Assembly: GCF_000829375.1 (NCBI RefSeq)
Contig: NZ_AP014624.1
Coordinates: forward strand, 1,178,001-1,242,000
Reading direction: 5' to 3'
Source: Chryseobacterium sp. StRB126
GTDB lineage: Bacteria; Bacteroidota; Bacteroidia; Flavobacteriales; Weeksellaceae
DNA: 64,000 nt
The translations under genes and the position numbers were made by a program. This document shows, in pieces, positions 59,411-64,000 of this stretch. Under the pieces are notes generated by a model. The model did no database searches, was not told where the DNA came from, and saw nothing but the letters and a program-made list of their open reading frames with translations. Within the stretch, counting starts at the first letter, position 1. Every line of letters starts with the position of its first letter.

Positions 59411-62400
59411 ATGAAAAAAATAATACTATTATTACTAGTGGGAATGCTTTGTAAAGCACAGCTTACTATTGGTGATGAACAAAATAAACAGATCGTTCCG
59501 TTACCAGCCAGTGCGGAGTCTTATAGTCTTTCCAAAGTGGAAGCTATACCTATGGATTACTTCAGAGGAAAGGCCAATATCAATATCCCAATTTATACGA
59601 TAAGCGTTAATGGAATTAGTATTCCGATTTCTCTGGCCTATAATACAGGTGGAATAAAATTAAACGAAGTTGCTACTACCGTAGGATTAGGTTGGTCGCT
59701 TAGTATCCCCGGCACTATTTCTCATAATGTTGTAGGTTTAGATGATCTGGATGTTCCGTTTTTTAAAAAAAATATAGCTGATTATGGAGCCTATAGTGGG
59801 ACTATTGATGAGTCATATATGAATAATCAGCTGCGGGCTGATCTTGAAAGTATATATAATGGTAATTATGATACCCAAAAAGATATTTTTGATTACAATT
59901 TACCTACTGCATCAGGTTCTTTTCTGATGAAAGAGAATAATCAGACCTTTTTGATTCCCAATGATGATGTGGTTATCATAAAAAATAATGATAAGTTTTA
60001 TGTAAAAGATACGCAGGGTACTGAATATTGGATATCTCCCAGAAACGGGGTTATGCCTGGTAGTATAGGAGGACCCACAGTGACACATAAAACGTTATAT
60101 AATCTTGATGAACTTAAAATTAATAATAAATCAGTTTTATTTTATTATAATAAAACCCATGGTTATGGAGAAAGAAATATTAACCAGATTGCTAATTTTA
60201 AAATAAGTCCTAAATTAATCGGGAATTATGAACAGTTGGTTCCGCTTCCCAAATATGAAAAAACAGAAACATCTACTTCCTTCTACGAATCCTTGATTAG
60301 TAAAATCGGCTTTGATAATGGGAATGTTAACTTTTTATATTCCAATGACACTAATGCAGCATTTACTGATGGATCATCATACAGAAAAGATCTGAGTGGA
60401 GGCAATGGAGTGGCACTTCGCAGAGTAATAGTGACCAATAAAGCAGGGGTTATTGTAAAGGATATCAGTCTTAATTATAGTTATTTTGAAACAGATAATG
60501 TGAACAAAACCTATGAAGATTATAGGCTTAAACTCTTGAGTGTTCGTGATAATTTGCAAAACACAGAGTATTCATTTGAATATAACGAGCAGTACAAAAT
60601 GCCTAAACGAAGCAGCAGTAACGATGATTACTGGGGCTATATCAATAGTATTCATAACGGAGAAACAACGAATATACCATATAACCTTTTTGATGATAGT
60701 ATACCTACGACAGAATTAAATGCTGTTGCTAGAAGAGATAGAGAACCTAACGAAGATTATGCTGTTTTAGGGACCCTAACCTCTATAAAATATCCTACAG
60801 GAGCAAAGAAAAATTTTTATTATGAACTTCCATACAATACAGCAAGGAAATCTACAGGATATACTTGGGGGTATTTAGGAATAGGAGGAATGGAAACTGA
60901 TTCATCAGAAGAAGATTTTTATGAAAAAAAAATCTTGCCGATTACTTCTGCGCACATACAGCAAATAGTCAATCTGGGAATTGATGCTTTTCCTGACAAA
61001 CTTGAAGTAACATTTAGTAATGCTTGTTTAAATGCCAGTAATCCGGGAGACAATCAGACTATAGCAGAAACCCAGTGCACGGGAACAGCATCATATCCCC
61101 CAAATTATTTTTCTGAGTGGCGTTCAAAAACTGTAGACTGGAATATATCACCAGGCAAAAATCTTGTACTATATCTGCAAAAAATAGGTAACTGTAAATG
61201 TATGATTGGCGGAGCAATTAGGTATAAATATCCTACTTATATTGATGAAACTAAAAAATATGGTGGACCTCGCATCCGGAAAATAGAAGATATTGATGCT
61301 AATAATGTTTCAAATGTCTATGAATATGCTTACGGAAACTATAACAACGAAGTTTTTGTTCCTGACTTTCAGTTGAAACAAAAATATAATTTTTCATCTT
61401 TTATTAAAAGACAGGTAAGAGAATTTGCCAGTATTGGTGATGGCACACAGACTGGATATACTTTTGAAAGATATTATCGTCTTCACAACTCCAGCCAGGC
61501 TAATACCAGCTATGGAAGTTCGGAGGTCATTAATTATCCTTCTGTAGTTGAAATTACAGGAAAAGGGAAAATTGTAAGAGAATATGAAATTTCTGACAGT
61601 TCAAATTATGTGTATAATAAATGGAAAGGCGGAAGGCTTAAAAGAGAAATTTATCTGAATACAGCCAATGATACACTAAAAATAGTAAAAAATACTTATG
61701 AGATTAACACGCTGAAAAATGGTTTATCCGAGTTTACAACAAGTAATCCGAAAATAGCTGCTTTTTCTACCGATTTTAGCATTACAAAAGGAACCGCCAT
61801 TGTTCTGGATGTTCCAGTGGAGATTTATGCTGTTGACCAGAAAATGTCCATGATTGAATCTGCAAAAGTAGAGCATGTAGCAACCACAACAAAAGAATTT
61901 TTTGGAAATAAATCTGTTGTAACCAAAGTGTTAAATAATTATTGGGATACTGATATTAATAAACCTTTTAATGTAAGAAGTACTGAAAATATTTTACCCT
62001 CCGGTGAAAGTATAAAAACAGAGTATCAGTATGCGCATCAGACCGGGAATCAGCTTTTAATCGACAAAAATATGATTGCAACGCCATTAGAGACAGAAAC
62101 AAAACAGACTATCAATGGAACAACCAATATATTGTCAAAATCCAAAACAGTTTTTCCTACAGCACTTCCAACTCCTCAAACAGGAGATTTGGTACTTCCT
62201 ATGTCAGTATTATCTTACGATCTCCAGAATCCTGCCACAGTGGCTAATGAAGTAAAATATGATAAGTATGACCCTAAGGGAAATATTCAGCAGTATACTA
62301 CAAAAGATGGAGTTTCAACAGTAATTATCTGGGGCTATAATGGGACCCAGCCAATTGCCAAGATTGAAAATGCAAAACTGGAGGGCATTGGACAATCATT

Positions 62401-62683
62401 CATAGACAGTATTGTAAATGCCTCTAATACAGATGCCGCAGCAGAAAGTAATAATGATGAAACCAATTTGTTAAATGCTTTTAAAATTTTTAGAGACAAT
62501 CTATACGGCTATCAGATCACCACCTACAGTTATGACCCTTTAATTGGAGTAAGAAGTATTACTCCACCATCCGGAATCAGGGAAGTATATCTTTATGACG
62601 ATGCTGGCAGACTTAAAGAAGTCAGAGAAAATAACCAGACTGGAAAACTATTAAAAGAATTTAACTACCATTACAAAAACTAA
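59411..62683 (+). CDS. YD-repeat / RHS-type secreted protein, first gene of pair
   Basis: A 1090-residue exported protein. Signal peptide residues 1-16 (ending LCKA). The N-terminal 120 residues ([45 protein letters not shown]) match the opening domain of flavobacterial RHS-like proteins. Long stretches of YD-type strands follow ([23 protein letters not shown] [48 protein letters not shown]). It ends in YD repeats without a T9SS sorting tail or a toxin-like domain. The next gene starts 4 bases after its stop, so the two are translationally linked. Confidence 0.82.
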   Translation: MKKIILLLLVGMLCKAQLTIGDEQNKQIVPLPASAESYSLSKVEAIPMDYFRGKANINIPIYTISVNGISIPISLAYNTGGIKLNEVATTVGLGWSLSIPGTISHNVVGLDDLDVPFFKKNIADYGAYSGTIDESYMNNQLRADLESIYNGNYDTQKDIFDYNLPTASGSFLMKENNQTFLIPNDDVVIIKNNDKFYVKDTQGTEYWISPRNGVMPGSIGGPTVTHKTLYNLDELKINNKSVLFYYNKTHGYGERNINQIANFKISPKLIGNYEQLVPLPKYEKTETSTSFYESLISKIGFDNGNVNFLYSNDTNAAFTDGSSYRKDLSGGNGVALRRVIVTNKAGVIVKDISLNYSYFETDNVNKTYEDYRLKLLSVRDNLQNTEYSFEYNEQYKMPKRSSSNDDYWGYINSIHNGETTNIPYNLFDDSIPTTELNAVARRDREPNEDYAVLGTLTSIKYPTGAKKNFYYELPYNTARKSTGYTWGYLGIGGMETDSSEEDFYEKKILPITSAHIQQIVNLGIDAFPDKLEVTFSNACLNASNPGDNQTIAETQCTGTASYPPNYFSEWRSKTVDWNISPGKNLVLYLQKIGNCKCMIGGAIRYKYPTYIDETKKYGGPRIRKIEDIDANNVSNVYEYAYGNYNNEVFVPDFQLKQKYNFSSFIKRQVREFASIGDGTQTGYTFERYYRLHNSSQANTSYGSSEVINYPSVVEITGKGKIVREYEISDSSNYVYNKWKGGRLKREIYLNTANDTLKIVKNTYEINTLKNGLSEFTTSNPKIAAFSTDFSITKGTAIVLDVPVEIYAVDQKMSMIESAKVEHVATTTKEFFGNKSVVTKVLNNYWDTDINKPFNVRSTENILPSGESIKTEYQYAHQTGNQLLIDKNMIATPLETETKQTINGTTNILSKSKTVFPTALPTPQTGDLVLPMSVLSYDLQNPATVANEVKYDKYDPKGNIQQYTTKDGVSTVIIWGYNGTQPIAKIENAKLEGIGQSFIDSIVNASNTDAAAESNNDETNLLNAFKIFRDNLYGYQITTYSYDPLIGVRSITPPSGIREVYLYDDAGRLKEVRENNQTGKLLKEFNYHYKN

Positions 62684-62687
62684 GACG

Positions 62688-64000
62688 ATGAAAAAAATAC
62701 TCATTCCCGTAGGCATATTGCTGATAAGTCATTCAGCCTATGCCCAGCTCACTCAGGGAGAAAACTATATTCAATCCAAAACTTATCTGGATTATAATGG
62801 AACTACACCTTCCAAAACCTCAGAAACCGTTCAATATTTTGACGGTTTGGGAAGACCCAAGCAAGTAGTTAATGTAAAAGCATCTCCGCTGGGACGAGAT
62901 GTAGCCACGCATATTGAATATGATAGCCTTGGAAGACAGGTTAAAGATTATCTACCTGTTCCTCAGGGAGGAACTTTAAATGGAGCCCTAATTCCCAACC
63001 CATTATCTAATGCAGCCAATACCGCTTATGGTTCAGAAAAGATCTATTCAGAGAAAGTATTAGAAAACTCTCCGTTGAACAGACTTCAACAGCAGATTCA
63101 GGTAGGTAATGACTGGAGTACTAAACCCGTAAAATTTGATTATGAAGCCAATGTTGATGGTGAAGTAAAAAAATATGTTGCCACTTTTGATTATTCAACC
63201 TTTAAATCCGAGATTAATGTATCAGGCAATTATGGAGGTGGTCAGTTATATAAAAATACCGTTACAGATGAAGATGGAAACAAAACCATTGAATTTAAAA
63301 ATGGGAAAGGCCAGGTTTTACTGGTAAGAAAAGAAATAAATGCAACAGAAAAAGCTGATACTTATTATGTTTATAATAATTACGATCAGCTGGCTTTTGT
63401 AATTCCACCTTTAGCCTCTGTCTTGCCGGCAATAGATACCACTACATTAGATACCCTTTGTTATCAGTATAAATATGATGGGAAAAATCGCCTGGTAGAA
63501 AAGAAACTCCCGGGCAAAGGCTGGGAATTAATGGTATATGATAAATCAGACAGGTTAGTTCTCTCTCAGGATGCCAATCTCAGTGTCTCCAATAAATGGC
63601 TCATTACCAAGTATGACAAGTTGGGGAGAATTGCTTATACCGGTTTTTTAACTGGCGGTGATAGAGCTGGAAGGCAGAATCAGATCAAGGATCTGGTGAT
63701 TACTGAAGATAGAAGCACCACAGGATTTACCCGAAATGGCATCACAGTGTACTATACTGATAGTGCCTTTGTTGGAGAAATCCCTACCATTTTAAGTATC
63801 AATTATTACGATACCTATCCGGGGTATAACTTTAACCCATCATTTCCATCATCTATTCAGGGTGAAGAAACTTTAAAAGAAGCGGTATCTGCTGAAGGAA
63901 AAAGCACAAAAGGGCTTCCAGTGATGAGTTTGATAAAGAACATTGAAGATGATAACTGGACAAAGAATTATACCTATTACGATACCAAAGGAAGAGTGAT
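62688..64000 (+). CDS. DUF6443-type RHS/YD protein, 3' end beyond window
   Basis: An open frame of 437 codons running off the right edge. It starts with a signal peptide ([20 protein letters not shown]), then the DUF6443 opening: [46 protein letters not shown], and [17 protein letters not shown]. Further YD-like strands follow ([27 protein letters not shown]). DUF6443 proteins of this size normally continue into an RHS-associated core domain and a variable C-terminal region, which lies outside the window and cannot be judged here. It is 4 bases downstream of the partner YD-repeat gene. Confidence 0.85.
   Translation, partial: MKKILIPVGILLISHSAYAQLTQGENYIQSKTYLDYNGTTPSKTSETVQYFDGLGRPKQVVNVKASPLGRDVATHIEYDSLGRQVKDYLPVPQGGTLNGALIPNPLSNAANTAYGSEKIYSEKVLENSPLNRLQQQIQVGNDWSTKPVKFDYEANVDGEVKKYVATFDYSTFKSEINVSGNYGGGQLYKNTVTDEDGNKTIEFKNGKGQVLLVRKEINATEKADTYYVYNNYDQLAFVIPPLASVLPAIDTTTLDTLCYQYKYDGKNRLVEKKLPGKGWELMVYDKSDRLVLSQDANLSVSNKWLITKYDKLGRIAYTGFLTGGDRAGRQNQIKDLVITEDRSTTGFTRNGITVYYTDSAFVGEIPTILSINYYDTYPGYNFNPSFPSSIQGEETLKEAVSAEGKSTKGLPVMSLIKNIEDDNWTKNYTYYDTKGRV

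Noticed and set aside
1..64000. CRISPR arrays, rRNA operons, complete prophage or insertion-sequence transposases
   Set aside because: I saw no regularly spaced repeats, rRNA-like sequence, or transposase or integrase motifs anywhere in the window.

Overview
The window is AT-rich DNA from a member of the Bacteroidota, most likely Flavobacteriia close to Chryseobacterium. The signs are the complete gldK-gldL-gldM-gldN gliding/type IX secretion (T9SS) locus, several proteins with T9SS sorting tails, GLPGLI, DUF4270, META and DUF6443 families, many SPII lipoproteins, little Shine-Dalgarno signal, and promoters of the TTG-N17..19-TAnnTTTG type. Species assignment is inference; no marker rRNA is present.

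Layout. 1-3.5 kb: the end of a short-chain dehydrogenase and a GH63-like glucosidase, convergent with recO-porZ and a 5'-nucleotidase split into two genes (3.5-8.2 kb). 8.3-11.1 kb: dapA, a GNAT acetyltransferase, and an AraC-type regulator overlapping a receiver protein that lacks its phospho-acceptor Asp. 11.7-24 kb: recG, a thioredoxin, three POT peptide transporters with a DUF1016 nuclease-like gene between two of them, a GLPGLI protein and dipeptidyl peptidase IV, i.e. a peptide uptake and degradation neighbourhood. 24-30.5 kb: a possible decayed double-glycine leader peptide, small hypothetical genes, an alpha-glucan phosphorylase homologue lacking the usual PLP lysine, a possible PD-(D/E)XK protein, a T9SS type B surface protein and a DinB-like protein. 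30.6-37 kb: mtaB, an FMN-binding glutamate synthase-like protein, a lipoprotein, an S4 RNA-binding protein, aroK, a tRNA cluster (Lys-Leu-Lys) and panC. 37-46.3 kb: a truncated glycogen-synthase-like protein, DUF4270, glmS and gldKLMN. 46.4-49.6 kb: an FAD oxidoreductase, a SemiSWEET sugar transporter, two small lipoproteins and a small membrane protein. 49.8-55.5 kb: a complete RND efflux operon. 55.5-64 kb: an accessory-looking region with a tailspike-like beta-helix protein between two 81-bp near-identical repeats exactly 2000 bp apart, a T9SS type A propeller-like protein with a GC-rich in-frame insert, and a two-gene YD-repeat/RHS system (the second gene runs off the window).

Most of the window is ordinary flavobacterial chromosome. 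The parts most worth attention are the repeat-flanked beta-helix cassette, the adjacent YD/RHS pair, the regulator plus pseudo-receiver pair, the two glycogen-enzyme homologues with missing catalytic elements, and the decayed GG-leader peptide remnant.
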